Assembly: GCA_002414385.1 (NCBI GenBank)
Contig: DHZH01000001.1
Span: forward strand, 372,431 to 436,430
Reading direction: 5' to 3'
Length of the DNA stretch: 64,000 nt
Source: Gammaproteobacteria bacterium UBA5109
Lineage (GTDB): Bacteria > Pseudomonadota > Gammaproteobacteria > Pseudomonadales > Pseudohongiellaceae
Below are positions 50,187 through 59,744 of the stretch, piece after piece (positions within the stretch are counted from its first letter, which is position 1; the number at the start of each line of letters is the position of its first letter). The notes under the pieces were generated by a model. It saw nothing but the letters and a program-made list of their open reading frames with translations, was not told the DNA's origin and did not search any database. The position numbers and the translations under genes are program-made.

Positions 50187-51350
50187 ATGAAAATAATCAG
50201 GCTTACTAGTGTTTTATTCCTGTCTGCCCTCCTGGCGGGCTGCGGTGTTTTGGGCAGCATTTTTGGTGCCGAAGAGACTGAACAACCAGCCGAACTGGTT
50301 GATTTTGATCCTGAAGTCAATTTTGAACGGCTCTGGCGTGTCAATGTCGGTAACGGCCAGGGTGAGCAGTACAATCGGCTGACACCGGCAATAGAAGGTG
50401 ACACGATTTATGTTGCCGCCAACAATGGTCGGGTCATGGCAATTGAGCGTGACAGTGGTAATCGGCTCTGGCGGGTTGACCTGGATTATGAAATTAGCGG
50501 GGGCGTTGGACTGGGCAGCGATCTCCTGTTTCTGGGAACGACAGATGCAACGCTTCTGGCTCTGGATAAAACAGATGGCGAGCTGGTATGGATGACTGAA
50601 ACCAGCAGTGAAGTCTTATCCGTACCAGTCAGTTCCGGAGACATCGTGGTAGTGCAATCCATCGATTCCCGTCTGGCAGGCTATGATGTCAGCAATGGCG
50701 AACAAATCTGGATTTATGAAAATACCATGCCGGCACTTACAATCAGAGGGACCAGTTCTCCCATTATAGCCGGGGACTTTGTCCTGGCAGGTTTTGATAA
50801 TGGTCTTGTTGTATCAGTTGCTCTGGATAACGGCACACTGAACTGGGATTCAAGAATTGCCATCCCCACCGGACGCTCGGAAATGCAACGTCTTATTGAT
50901 GTTGATGCTGAACTTGTCATTAATAACGGTGCATTACTGGTACCCACCTATCAGGGATTTCTAACGGTGCTGGATATTACCTCCGGTCAGATTTTGTGGC
51001 GGGTTGAAGAGTCCAGCCTGGTCGGGGTAGGGACCGGATTCGGCAACATTTATATCAGTGATGATCGCGGACACGTTAAAGCCTATCGACGAGGCGCCCA
51101 GGATCCGGAAATATGGGTGAATGATCAGCTTGATTTGCGCCAGGTTTCCAGTCCCGTGGGCTTCAATAATTATATCGCAGTTGGTGACTTTGAAGGTTAC
51201 CTGCATCTGTTGGCACAGGTTGATGGCCGCTTCGTCGGTCGCTATCGGGTTGGCAGAGAGGGTCTGCGTATTATTCAATTCAGAAATGGTATCCTCTACG
51301 CCTACGGTAATAACGGCGATCTGGTAGCATTACGCGTCGAAGCCGAATAA
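50187..51350 (+). CDS. bamB: Outer-membrane assembly lipoprotein BamB
   Basis: Lipoprotein of 387 residues (lipobox L-A-G-C, Cys19) with an eight-bladed beta-propeller built from repeats such as D-S-G-N-R-L-W-R-V and T-S-G-Q-I-L-W-R-V. It supports the BamA complex that inserts outer-membrane barrels. It begins 8 bp after yfgM and is followed by der. Confidence 0.95.
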   Translation: MKIIRLTSVLFLSALLAGCGVLGSIFGAEETEQPAELVDFDPEVNFERLWRVNVGNGQGEQYNRLTPAIEGDTIYVAANNGRVMAIERDSGNRLWRVDLDYEISGGVGLGSDLLFLGTTDATLLALDKTDGELVWMTETSSEVLSVPVSSGDIVVVQSIDSRLAGYDVSNGEQIWIYENTMPALTIRGTSSPIIAGDFVLAGFDNGLVVSVALDNGTLNWDSRIAIPTGRSEMQRLIDVDAELVINNGALLVPTYQGFLTVLDITSGQILWRVEESSLVGVGTGFGNIYISDDRGHVKAYRRGAQDPEIWVNDQLDLRQVSSPVGFNNYIAVGDFEGYLHLLAQVDGRFVGRYRVGREGLRIIQFRNGILYAYGNNGDLVALRVEAE

Positions 51351-51377
51351 TTCAATTTCAGGCAACTGGCATACTCT

Positions 51378-52784
51378 ATGGTACCCGTACTGGCCCTGGT
51401 GGGCCGTCCCAATGTTGGCAAGTCAACCTTGTTCAACCGGCTGACGCATAGCCGGGATGCGTTGGTGGCCGACTTTCCCGGGCTGACCAGAGATCGTCAG
51501 TATGGTGAAGCCGTACATCAGGAACGTCCCTTTATTGTGATTGATACCGGCGGTATTGATGGCAGTGAAGAAGGTATTGATGCACCGATGGCCGGTCAGG
51601 TCATGCAGGCCATTGATGAAGCTGATATGACCCTCTTGCTGGTCGATGCCCGTGATGGTCTGGGGGGCGGCGATCAGCATCTGGTCGATTACTTACGCAA
51701 ACAACAAAAACCCTTCATCCTGGTAGTAAATAAAATTGACGGACTTGATCCCGATATTGCCCTGAGTGAATTCTACCGGCTGGGTATTGAAAATGTTTAT
51801 GCAATAGCAGCCAGCCAGGGACGGGGCGTCAAATCCATGCTGGATGCCGTGTTATCAGGATTTCCAGAGGCTGAGGAAAATGAGCTGGCAGATGAAGACG
51901 CCGGTATCAAGATTGCGGTGGTCGGTCGGCCCAACGTGGGAAAATCAACCCTCGTCAATCGCTTGTTGGGTGAAGAAAGGGTGGTGGTTTACGACCATCC
52001 GGGAACGACCCGCGACAGTGTTTATATTCCTTATGAGCGCCGTGGCCGGAAGTTTACACTGATTGATACTGCCGGGATCCGGCGGCGTGGGAAAACCCGG
52101 GAAAAAATTGAAAAGTTTTCGGTGATAAAGTCCCTGCAGGCAATTCAGGATGCGCATGTGGTTATTCTGTTAATCGATGCCCGTGAAGGAATTGTCGACC
52201 AGGATCTGCATCTGCTGGGCTATATTATGGAAACCGGCAGAGGCCTGGTTATCTCCCTGAATAAATGGGATGGCATGAATGAATATGACAAGGACATGAT
52301 TAAAAAGGATATTCGTCGGCGCCTGGTATTCGCTGATTTTGCCAAAATTCATTTTATTTCTGCTTTACATGGTACCGGCGTCGGAGACCTGTATAAATCT
52401 GTTATCCAGGCTTATGATTCGGCCCTGCGAAAACTTTCCACACCAAAACTGACCTCGATTCTGGAAAGATGTGTTAGCGAACACGCTCCGCCCATGCACA
52501 ATGGCCGGCGGATTAAATTACGCTATGCGCATGCCGGTGGCCAGAACCCGCCACGCATTGTTATCCATGGCAAGCAGACCGATAAGCTTCCAAGCAGTTA
52601 TGTGCGCTACCTGGAAAAGACATTTCGAAAACTGCTGAAACTGGAAGGCACGCCAATCCGGATTGAATTGCGCAGTGATGATAACCCATATATTCGTGAC
52701 GAAGAGGGCATGAGTAATCAACAGATTGCGCGCAAGCGTCGAATCCGGAAAAGCCGCGAATTGTCCCGTCAATCGAAAACATGA
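51378..52784 (+). CDS. der: GTPase Der (EngA)
   Basis: Ribosome assembly GTPase of 468 residues with two GTPase domains, each opening with G-R-P-N-V-G-K-S-T (near residues 8 and 183), and a C-terminal KH-like domain. N-K-I-D and N-K-W-D guanine-recognition motifs are present. Its stop overlaps the next start by 4 bp (ATGA). Confidence 0.97.
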   Translation: MVPVLALVGRPNVGKSTLFNRLTHSRDALVADFPGLTRDRQYGEAVHQERPFIVIDTGGIDGSEEGIDAPMAGQVMQAIDEADMTLLLVDARDGLGGGDQHLVDYLRKQQKPFILVVNKIDGLDPDIALSEFYRLGIENVYAIAASQGRGVKSMLDAVLSGFPEAEENELADEDAGIKIAVVGRPNVGKSTLVNRLLGEERVVVYDHPGTTRDSVYIPYERRGRKFTLIDTAGIRRRGKTREKIEKFSVIKSLQAIQDAHVVILLIDAREGIVDQDLHLLGYIMETGRGLVISLNKWDGMNEYDKDMIKKDIRRRLVFADFAKIHFISALHGTGVGDLYKSVIQAYDSALRKLSTPKLTSILERCVSEHAPPMHNGRRIKLRYAHAGGQNPPRIVIHGKQTDKLPSSYVRYLEKTFRKLLKLEGTPIRIELRSDDNPYIRDEEGMSNQQIARKRRIRKSRELSRQSKT

Positions 52785-53503
52785 AGCCAATATTGATTAT
52801 TAAAACCGGTGTCACTGTGAAAACTGCCTATGTGCAGGAAGGTGATTTCGAGCGCTGGATTATCGATACCATGCAGGGTGAAGACGAAAACTTTTCCGTC
52901 GTGGAAGTGTTTCGTGATGAAAAACTGCCGTTGCACGACAGCGTTGCAGGGGTGGTAGTCACCGGTTCACCGGCCATGGTGACGGATAAGCTGGACTGGA
53001 GTGAATATACAGCGGACTGGTTACGACATGCGCTTGTTACGCGTCTGCCAATTCTGGGTATTTGCTACGGGCACCAGTTACTGGCACATGCACTTGGCGG
53101 TGAGGTTGATTTTCATCCAAAGGGCCGTGAGATAGGTACGACCAGAGTCAGTTTGCTTGAAAACAGCAGTGAGGACAGTCTCTTTAGCGGATCCGAGAGC
53201 CCATTTCTGGTTCATGTCAGCCATATGCAGAGTGTCGTGCGTTTACCAGCAGGCGCTGAAGTGCTCGGAAGCAACGAGTTTGAAGCCTATCATGCGGTGC
53301 GTTTTGCCGAAAATGTCTGGGGCCTGCAGTTTCATCCTGAATTCAGTGAAACGGCTATGCGCGCTTACATCAGCGAACGGCAGGAGACACTGCAAGAAGA
53401 GGGGCTTGACGTGGAAGAGCTGTTAAAGCAGATCAGCCCGACGCCGGTTGCTGAAAAATTGATGCACCGATTCCACACGCTGATCAAAGATCAATCTGTG
53501 TAG
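52781..53503 (+). CDS. Class I glutamine amidotransferase-like protein
   Basis: Stand-alone glutamine amidotransferase of 240 residues. The nucleophile Cys is in L-G-I-C-Y-G-H-Q-L-L, and the His-Glu pair in L-Q-F-H-P-E-F. Similar proteins are annotated as GMP synthase-related, but no synthetase domain is present; some relatives act in glutamine or gamma-glutamyl compound breakdown. It is coupled to der by a 4-bp overlap. Its 3' end overlaps the convergent ppk gene by 13 bp. Confidence 0.85.
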   Translation: MKPILIIKTGVTVKTAYVQEGDFERWIIDTMQGEDENFSVVEVFRDEKLPLHDSVAGVVVTGSPAMVTDKLDWSEYTADWLRHALVTRLPILGICYGHQLLAHALGGEVDFHPKGREIGTTRVSLLENSSEDSLFSGSESPFLVHVSHMQSVVRLPAGAEVLGSNEFEAYHAVRFAENVWGLQFHPEFSETAMRAYISERQETLQEEGLDVEELLKQISPTPVAEKLMHRFHTLIKDQSV

Positions 53504-55581
53504 GCCTTGAGTAAATACTGCTGGGCAGACCGGGCCTTGGCATTCCCTTTGGTGGCCTTTTTATAGCTGCCATCTGATTGCAGCAGCCAGGCCTGTTTAT
53601 TGTCTGACAGATAATTCTGTAAACACTCCTTGTAGACTTTCTTCTTCAGGCGTTTTTCTTCAATCGGGAAACAGGTTTCGATACGACGAAAAAAGTTGCG
53701 ATCCATCCAGTCGGCACTTGAACAGTAAAGTTGATAATCGCCGCCATTATGAAAATAGAAAACCCGTGAATGCTCCAGAAAACGACCAATAATTGATCGA
53801 ACATTGATGTTGTCAGAAACCCCTTTGATACCCGGACGCAGACAGCAAACACCGCGTACGATCAGGTCAATTTTGACACCGGCCTGTGATGCCCGGTAAA
53901 GCGCCTTGATGATCTCCGGCTCAACCAGCGAGTTCATTTTGGCAATAATTCTGGCCTGCTCTCCTTTACTGGCAAAATCTGTTTCAATCTGTATCAATTC
54001 CAGCATGGTTTTGTGCAGGGTAAAAGGGGCCTGCAGTACTTTTTTCAATTTACCGGCTTTCCCCAGCGCGGTAAGTTGCTGAAACACTTTCTGCACATCA
54101 TCAGTGATTGCCGTATCGCTGCTGAGTAATCCCATATCGGTGTACAGGCGGGCTGTTTTGGTGTGGTAATTCCCCGTGCCAAGATGCACATAACGTTTAA
54201 GCTGGCGCCCTTCACGACGAATCACAAGGATCATCTTGGCATGGGTTTTATGGCCGACGACCCCATAGGAAACGTGGACGCCGGCGTTTTGTAATTCAGT
54301 GGCCAGTTCAATATTTTCCTCTTCATCAAAGCGGGCCCGCAGCTCAATTACTACAGTGACTTCCTTGCCGGCCTGTGCCGCAGCAATCAGGGCTTCAACC
54401 AGGCTGGAGTCATCCCCGGTGCGATACAGGGTCTGTTTGATTGCCAATACATCCGGATCAGACGCTGCCTGACGCACGAAATCAACCACGGGGGTAAAAG
54501 ACTGAAACGGATGGTGCAGCAGGATGTCGCCTTTTTTAATGGTTTCAAAAATATTATCTGAACGCAAAAGTCTGTTTTGTAGCGCTGGAGTAAAGGGTGG
54601 AAACTGCAGCTCCGGTCGATTAACCATGCTGGGGATTGCCATCATACGGTAGAGATTCACCGGACCGTCAACCGGATAGATATCACTGGGGCGCAGATTG
54701 AATTTATGCATCAGAAAATCAACCATTTCCTGCGAGCAACGGTTGGTGACTTCCAGCCGCACGGCTTCGGCAAAGCGACGCGAGGGGAGTTCACCTTCCA
54801 GCGCGCGCATCAGATCTTCGGCTTCCTCTTCACTGACAAACAGATCACTGTTGCGGGTCACCCGGAACTCGTAGCAGCCGGTTACAGTCATGCCCGGAAA
54901 CAGGTCACCGGCATGCTTGTGAATAATTGAGGAAAGGAAAACAAAATCATATTCATGACTGGCACAGGAAGCGGGTAGTCTGACCAGTCGTGGCAGGGCG
55001 CGAGGAGCCTGCACGACGGCAATGCCGGAATTGCGTCCAAAGGCATCCTTGCCTTCCAGGGAAATAATAAAGTTCAGGCTTTTATTCAGAACTGTCGGGA
55101 ACGGATGAGCAGGATCGAGCCCAACCGGGCTGAGAACCGGCATCAATTCGCGGTTGAAATAGCCTTTGATCCAGGTCGCCTGAGTCTGGTTCCAGCGAGT
55201 ATGATGCAGAAAATGGATATCTTCACTGGCCAGCGCCGGCAATAAATCATCATTAAGAATTTTGTACTGGGAACTTTGCAGCTCATGCGCAACTTCTGCG
55301 ATCCTATCCAGTTGTTCGGAAGCACTCAGGTTGTCCGGACCACGCTGAGTGGAGCCATAAGCAACCTGCTGCTTCAGACCTGCCACCCGGATTTCAAAAA
55401 ACTCATCCATGTTGGAACTGGCAATACAAAGAAAAAACAGTCTTTCCAGCAGGGGGGTATTCTTGTCAGTTGCCTGGGCCAGTACCCGACGGTTAAATTC
55501 CAGCAGGCTAAGTTCCCGGTTAATAAAATAATCAGGATTATCCAGATTGATATTTTTATGTTCAGATGCTGCAGTGGTCAT
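53491..55581 (-). CDS. ppk: Polyphosphate kinase 1
   Basis: Makes inorganic polyphosphate from ATP; membrane-associated, 696 residues. Family landmarks: Y-F-I-N-R-E-L-S-L-L-E-F-N at the N-terminus, A-S-S-N-M-D-E-F-F, and the phosphohistidine region H-L-G-T-G-N-Y-H. The ATG at 55581 is chosen, 1 bp after the upstream gene's stop; an in-frame TTG at 55593 is less likely. It forms a unit with the methyltransferase gene before it. Confidence 0.96.
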   Translation of the reverse strand: MTTAASEHKNINLDNPDYFINRELSLLEFNRRVLAQATDKNTPLLERLFFLCIASSNMDEFFEIRVAGLKQQVAYGSTQRGPDNLSASEQLDRIAEVAHELQSSQYKILNDDLLPALASEDIHFLHHTRWNQTQATWIKGYFNRELMPVLSPVGLDPAHPFPTVLNKSLNFIISLEGKDAFGRNSGIAVVQAPRALPRLVRLPASCASHEYDFVFLSSIIHKHAGDLFPGMTVTGCYEFRVTRNSDLFVSEEEAEDLMRALEGELPSRRFAEAVRLEVTNRCSQEMVDFLMHKFNLRPSDIYPVDGPVNLYRMMAIPSMVNRPELQFPPFTPALQNRLLRSDNIFETIKKGDILLHHPFQSFTPVVDFVRQAASDPDVLAIKQTLYRTGDDSSLVEALIAAAQAGKEVTVVIELRARFDEEENIELATELQNAGVHVSYGVVGHKTHAKMILVIRREGRQLKRYVHLGTGNYHTKTARLYTDMGLLSSDTAITDDVQKVFQQLTALGKAGKLKKVLQAPFTLHKTMLELIQIETDFASKGEQARIIAKMNSLVEPEIIKALYRASQAGVKIDLIVRGVCCLRPGIKGVSDNINVRSIIGRFLEHSRVFYFHNGGDYQLYCSSADWMDRNFFRRIETCFPIEEKRLKKKVYKECLQNYLSDNKQAWLLQSDGSYKKATKGNAKARSAQQYLLKAYTD

Positions 55582-55582
55582 A

Positions 55583-56212
55583 TTACTTGTCAATAATCAG
55601 TAAATAGCCGTCTTTATGGCTTGGCTCATGGATCTCGACTTCAAATAATTCGGCACCAAACTTCTTCTTACAACGTTTGGCCAGTTTTAAAAATGGGGAA
55701 CGTCCCGGGTCAGCAATAATAATTCGGGAGACACCTTCTTCCAAAGATTTTTTAATCACTTTGTAGAGAGGGTCAATTAATTCTTTCCAGAAACAGATAT
55801 CGGCACCGACAACAATATCCTGTTTTTTTAATGTCTTGCGTTTCAGGTTTTCAAATCGGGCCACCTTCTTTTCAACTTTCACTCCGTTGGCTTGGGCATG
55901 CAGATTGAGAAAAGGAAATACATGTTTATCGGCATCGACTCCGGTCACATTGGCAGCAAACTGTTTGGCACAATAAATCGATAAAAAGCCCCAGCCACAA
56001 CCTATCTCCATGATATTGGCAGCCTTTTCTGGCGGATTGGCATCGAGATAGTCGATAACAAAAAAACTTGAGTACCAGATTTTTGTGCCATGGATTTCGG
56101 GTTCATCTTTTTCTTCAAGCAGTTTCTTTAAGGTCGGCGATGTTTTTTTATAAACAGTTAAACCATGGACTGTCTTGGTTTCCTTAGCAGCCACAACTTT
56201 CCTCTTTGGCAA
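55583..56212 (-). CDS. Class I SAM-dependent methyltransferase
   Basis: Soluble, very lysine-rich protein of 209 residues. The S-adenosylmethionine motif I is M-E-I-G-C-G-W-G-F-L, followed by G-V-D-A-D. H-G-T-K-I-W-Y-S-S upstream resembles protein-lysine methyltransferases of the ETF-beta/METTL20-like group, so a protein Lys is a plausible target (inference). It is adjacent to ppk with 1 bp between them, so the two are co-expressed. Confidence 0.8.
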   Translation of the reverse strand: MPKRKVVAAKETKTVHGLTVYKKTSPTLKKLLEEKDEPEIHGTKIWYSSFFVIDYLDANPPEKAANIMEIGCGWGFLSIYCAKQFAANVTGVDADKHVFPFLNLHAQANGVKVEKKVARFENLKRKTLKKQDIVVGADICFWKELIDPLYKVIKKSLEEGVSRIIIADPGRSPFLKLAKRCKKKFGAELFEVEIHEPSHKDGYLLIIDK

Positions 56213-56353
56213 ACTAGTTGCTGAAGTGGTGATCCTTCAGGGTCAAGCAGGAACACACTAATACAACTTTATTAAGGGATGATTAATTCATGAAATCGTG
56301 AAGCAAGAAAATCAACTCACAACACATTGAAAATTCTACGCTTTATGCAGGTC

Positions 56354-56614
56354 TTAATCAATAAAACAGGAAAGGGTCACCCTGACATCATTGCGATTCA
56401 CACTGCAGTGCAATTGTGCTCCGGTGATCCGAGCACTCTGTTCGACTTTGCCTGTTTGGTTACCTGCAACGACACTCCCGGGAAGCGGTGAATGTGCTGG
56501 CAGGGCTTGCGCAAAAAAGAAAGGACTTAAAAACAGGCAAATCAACAGCAGTTTTTCCAGTTCAGTTTCATTCAGGTTTATTGTTGACCTTCTCCACGAT
56601 GCTGACAAGTTCAC
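56354..56614 (-). CDS. Small exported protein after xseA, start uncertain
   Basis: A frame with a clear hydrophobic export segment (L-L-L-I-C-L-F-L-S-P-F-F-F) followed by A-Q-A-L-P-A and about 45 mature residues with two Cys. The GTG at 56614 is a tentative start within the xseA end; a start closer to the hydrophobic segment is possible. In related genomes a periplasmic M23 peptidase gene often follows xseA; the L-P-G-S-V-V segment could be the remnant of its N-terminus, with no peptidase domain left. No function can be assigned. Confidence 0.4.
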   Translation of the reverse strand: MNLSASWRRSTINLNETELEKLLLICLFLSPFFFAQALPAHSPLPGSVVAGNQTGKVEQSARITGAQLHCSVNRNDVRVTLSCFID

Positions 56615-57947
56615 CCTGATGTAAGCGCGTGCGTATTTTCTCACCTTTTTTAATGATATCGCTGCGGGTAAGCAACTGGTCTTTTTCGTTATAGGTCATT
56701 GAATAACCTCTGGACAGAATATTTAAAGGGCTGAGATTATTCAAAGCATGCCCCATGTCTCCCAGCTGCAGTCGAAGATTATGCAGATGCTGCTGCATGG
56801 CTTTTTGCAGGCGGGAGTACAGATAGGAATTTTCCTGCCCCTGTTCACGAATCAGGCTGCGCGGTGAATGTTGCAGCAATTGCTGGGAGAGAGCCCGGAC
56901 TTCATGGCGGTGCTGTGACAGTGAATAGTGAAATTCCCGTCGCAGTTTCAATTCCAGCCCATCGACTTTCTGTGCCTGTTCCTGCAATCGTCTGCCCGGG
57001 TGCTTTATCTGTTTACGTAACCATTGCAGGCTTTGTCTGCCCTGTTTCACTTTATCCGTGAGCAGGGATCTGAATTGTGTCTGGTAAGCATGAAACAGCG
57101 CAATAAACTCTTCCTGGTCCGGGCTCAGTAGTTCGGCTGCGGCCGAAGGGGTGGCTGCGCGCATATCAGCAACAAAATCAGCAATGGTGAAATCAACTTC
57201 ATGTCCCACGGCACTGACAACAGGCAATTCCGAAGCGAAGATGGCTCGCGCCAGTTTTTCATCATTAAAAGCCCATAAATCTTCCAGTGAGCCGCCGCCG
57301 CGCCCGATAATCAATACATCGAGATCCTGTAATACTCCCTGTTTTTTATTGGCCAGCTTGATGGCCCTGACCATGGCCGGAGCAGACTCTGTGCCCTGAA
57401 CCGGAACCGGCAATATGGTGACCTTTATTGCCGGAAAACGACGCTTCAGAACACTGACAATATCGCGAATTGCTGCGCCGGTTGGAGAAGTGATAACGCC
57501 GATATGTTTGGGCATACCGGGAACTTCCTGTTTGCAATCCTCATCAAACAGGCCTTCAGCATGTAATTTGTTTTTCAGGGCTTCGAAGGCGATACGCAGG
57601 GCGCCTTCACCCAGGGGGCTCATGCGGTCGACAATCAACTGATAATCGCCACGTCCCTCATAAAGGCTGAGCTTGGCCTTGAGCTGTATCTGCATGCCTT
57701 CACGGGGTTTGATTTTGACAAACTGGTTACGCCCGCGAAACATGGCACAGCGTACCTGGGCATTTTCATCTTTCAGCGTGAAATACCAGTGCCCGGAAGC
57801 CGGCATGGCGATATTGGAAAGCTCACCTTCGACCAGAATGGAAGGGAAATTATCTTCCAGCAGATAGCGGGCCTCGCGGTTCAGTTCACTGACGCTGTAG
57901 ACTTGTTCCTTTTGCGCGGCAGGGCTGTCAAAGAGGTCGTTGCTCAT
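56568..57947 (-). CDS. xseA: Exodeoxyribonuclease VII large subunit
   Basis: Nuclease subunit of 459 residues: N-terminal OB fold (V-E-G-E-L-S-N), then the catalytic region V-I-T-S-P-T-G-A-A-I-R-D and I-I-G-R-G-G-G-S-L-E-D-L-W-A-F, then a long coiled C-terminal half. The ATG at 57947 is preferred to a TTG six codons earlier. It is divergent from guaB. The small subunit gene xseB is not in the window. Confidence 0.95.
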   Translation of the reverse strand: MSNDLFDSPAAQKEQVYSVSELNREARYLLEDNFPSILVEGELSNIAMPASGHWYFTLKDENAQVRCAMFRGRNQFVKIKPREGMQIQLKAKLSLYEGRGDYQLIVDRMSPLGEGALRIAFEALKNKLHAEGLFDEDCKQEVPGMPKHIGVITSPTGAAIRDIVSVLKRRFPAIKVTILPVPVQGTESAPAMVRAIKLANKKQGVLQDLDVLIIGRGGGSLEDLWAFNDEKLARAIFASELPVVSAVGHEVDFTIADFVADMRAATPSAAAELLSPDQEEFIALFHAYQTQFRSLLTDKVKQGRQSLQWLRKQIKHPGRRLQEQAQKVDGLELKLRREFHYSLSQHRHEVRALSQQLLQHSPRSLIREQGQENSYLYSRLQKAMQQHLHNLRLQLGDMGHALNNLSPLNILSRGYSMTYNEKDQLLTRSDIIKKGEKIRTRLHQGELVSIVEKVNNKPE

Positions 57948-57968
57948 CACCCTATCATAACTCAAAAA

Positions 57969-57989
57969 CAGGTTCTGACTCAGAACCTG
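57969..57989. promoter_or_regulatory. 21-bp perfect palindrome between xseA and guaB
   Basis: CAGGTTCTGA and TCAGAACCTG flank a single C. It lies 13 bp upstream of the guaB -35 box and 21 bp before the xseA start, a position suited to a repressor. It does not match the PurR consensus. Confidence 0.55.
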
Positions 57990-58002
57990 GAAAATCCCCC
58001 TA

Positions 58003-58031
58003 TTTACTGGTTTCCGGTGGAAGTTTATAAT
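58003..58031 (+). promoter_or_regulatory. guaB promoter
   Basis: TTTACT (58003-58008) and TATAAT (58026-58031) are spaced by 17 bp, with AGCGCGC directly after the -10 box. A GC-rich discriminator is consistent with ppGpp/growth-rate control of GMP synthesis. Confidence 0.75.
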
Positions 58032-58076
58032 AGCGCGCTTTCCCGATTTCCGGGTTCGCAGGTGGAAAGTGGTAAT

Positions 58077-59555
58077 ATGCTACGAATTGTAGAAGATGCT
58101 TTAACCTTTGATGATGTTCTCCTAGTCCCCGCACATTCCCTTGTGCTGCCCAATTCGGTCGAATTAAAGACCCGCCTGACCCGCGACATAAGCCTTAATA
58201 TACCCCTTGTATCTTCTGCCATGGATACCGTGACTGAATCACGCCTGGCAATAGCCATGGCGCAGGAAGGCGGTCTGGGCATCATTCACAAGAGCATGAG
58301 TATTGAAGAGCAGGCCCGAGAAGTCCGCACGGTGAAGAAATATGAAAGTGGCGTGGTAGCCGACCCGATTTGTATTACCCCGGATACGACTGTCCGCAAA
58401 TTGCTGGACATGATCAACGAGCACCATATTTCCGGCATGCCGGTAGTTGAAAATCTTGAGAGCAAACAGCTGGTGGGTATTGTGACCAGCCGTGACGTGC
58501 GTTTTGAAAATGACCTTAATGCCTGCGTCAACAAGATCATGACGCCCAAAGAGCGACTGGTCACCGTGCTTGAAGGTGCAGACCTGGATGATGTGAAAAA
58601 GCTGCTGCACAAGCACCGTATTGAAAAAGTTCTGGTAGTAAATGATGACTTTCAGCTCAGAGGGCTGGTTACCCTGAAAGATATCCGCAAAGCCGAAGAT
58701 CATCCCAATGCCTGCAAGGATGCGATGGGACAGTTGCGTGTCGGTGCTGCGGTGGGGACAGGGCCTGATACGGAAGAGCGAGTAAAAGCGCTCGTCTCTG
58801 CCGGCGTGGATGTCGTGGTGGTGGATACTTCACATGGTCATTCCCAGGAAGTGATTAACCGGGTGAGTGATATCAAGTCCGCTTTTCCGAATATTTCCCT
58901 GATTGGTGGCAACGTGGCAACAGCAGCCGGTGCCCGGGCACTGGTAGAAGCCGGAGTGGATGCCGTGAAAGTTGGTATCGGTCCGGGTTCCATCTGTACC
59001 ACAAGAATTGTTACCGGTGTTGGCGTGCCGCAAATCACGGCAGTCGCCAATGTGGCCGAAGAACTCAAGGATACAGATGTCACCATTATTTCCGACGGGG
59101 GCATACGCTTCTCAGGAGATATTGCCAAGGCCATTGCTGCCGGTGCCAATGTGGTCATGATTGGCTCGCTGCTGGCAGGCACTGAAGAGTCACCCGGTGA
59201 AGTCGAGCTTTTCCAGGGCAGGTCTTACAAGGCATACCGGGGCATGGGTTCTCTGGGAGCAATGTCGAAAAATCATGGTTCCAGCGACCGGTATTTTCAG
59301 GACATTGAAGAAGGTGCTGCGAAGCTGGTGCCAGAAGGTATTGAAGGCAGGGTCCCCTATAAAGGCCCGATGTCAGCGATTATTTTCCAGCTTATCGGCG
59401 GTATTCGCTCCAGCATGGGCCTGACCGGTTGCAAGGATATTGAAGAGATGCGAGTCAAGCCGCAGTTTGTGAAGATTACCTCGGCTGGCGTGTCGGAAAG
59501 TCATGTGCATGATGTAAGTATTACCAAGGAAGCCCCTAATTACCGGGTAAGTTAA
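58077..59555 (+). CDS. guaB: IMP dehydrogenase
   Basis: First committed step of GMP synthesis: oxidises IMP to XMP with NAD. The 492-residue protein has the catalytic domain split by two CBS domains (about residues 95-205) that sense nucleotides. The catalytic Cys307 is in G-P-G-S-I-C-T-T-R, and the flap has G-M-G-S-L-G-A-M. The ATG at 58077 gives the family start M-L-R-I; the frame open upstream runs antisense through xseA and is not coding. Confidence 0.97.
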   Translation: MLRIVEDALTFDDVLLVPAHSLVLPNSVELKTRLTRDISLNIPLVSSAMDTVTESRLAIAMAQEGGLGIIHKSMSIEEQAREVRTVKKYESGVVADPICITPDTTVRKLLDMINEHHISGMPVVENLESKQLVGIVTSRDVRFENDLNACVNKIMTPKERLVTVLEGADLDDVKKLLHKHRIEKVLVVNDDFQLRGLVTLKDIRKAEDHPNACKDAMGQLRVGAAVGTGPDTEERVKALVSAGVDVVVVDTSHGHSQEVINRVSDIKSAFPNISLIGGNVATAAGARALVEAGVDAVKVGIGPGSICTTRIVTGVGVPQITAVANVAEELKDTDVTIISDGGIRFSGDIAKAIAAGANVVMIGSLLAGTEESPGEVELFQGRSYKAYRGMGSLGAMSKNHGSSDRYFQDIEEGAAKLVPEGIEGRVPYKGPMSAIIFQLIGGIRSSMGLTGCKDIEEMRVKPQFVKITSAGVSESHVHDVSITKEAPNYRVS

Positions 59556-59744
59556 TGAGGGGAGCTATTGCGCTCGCTTTCTCGTCGTTAAAATAAATTT
59601 CTGTCGGATCGCTTACTAAACTGTAAGTTCACCTCCGGAAATTGTTTTGCCTTGATTAAGCTTCGCTCATAACGCTCCCTGAGGTGTCCCTCATCATTAA
59701 AGACGAACTGAACTCCTCTAGACTTTGTTAAGAGAAAACTTTTC
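59556..59744. other. guaB-guaA spacer
   Basis: About 190 bp with no gene. No strong terminator is seen, so guaA may be read through from guaB, with a possible promoter of its own. Confidence 0.4.
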
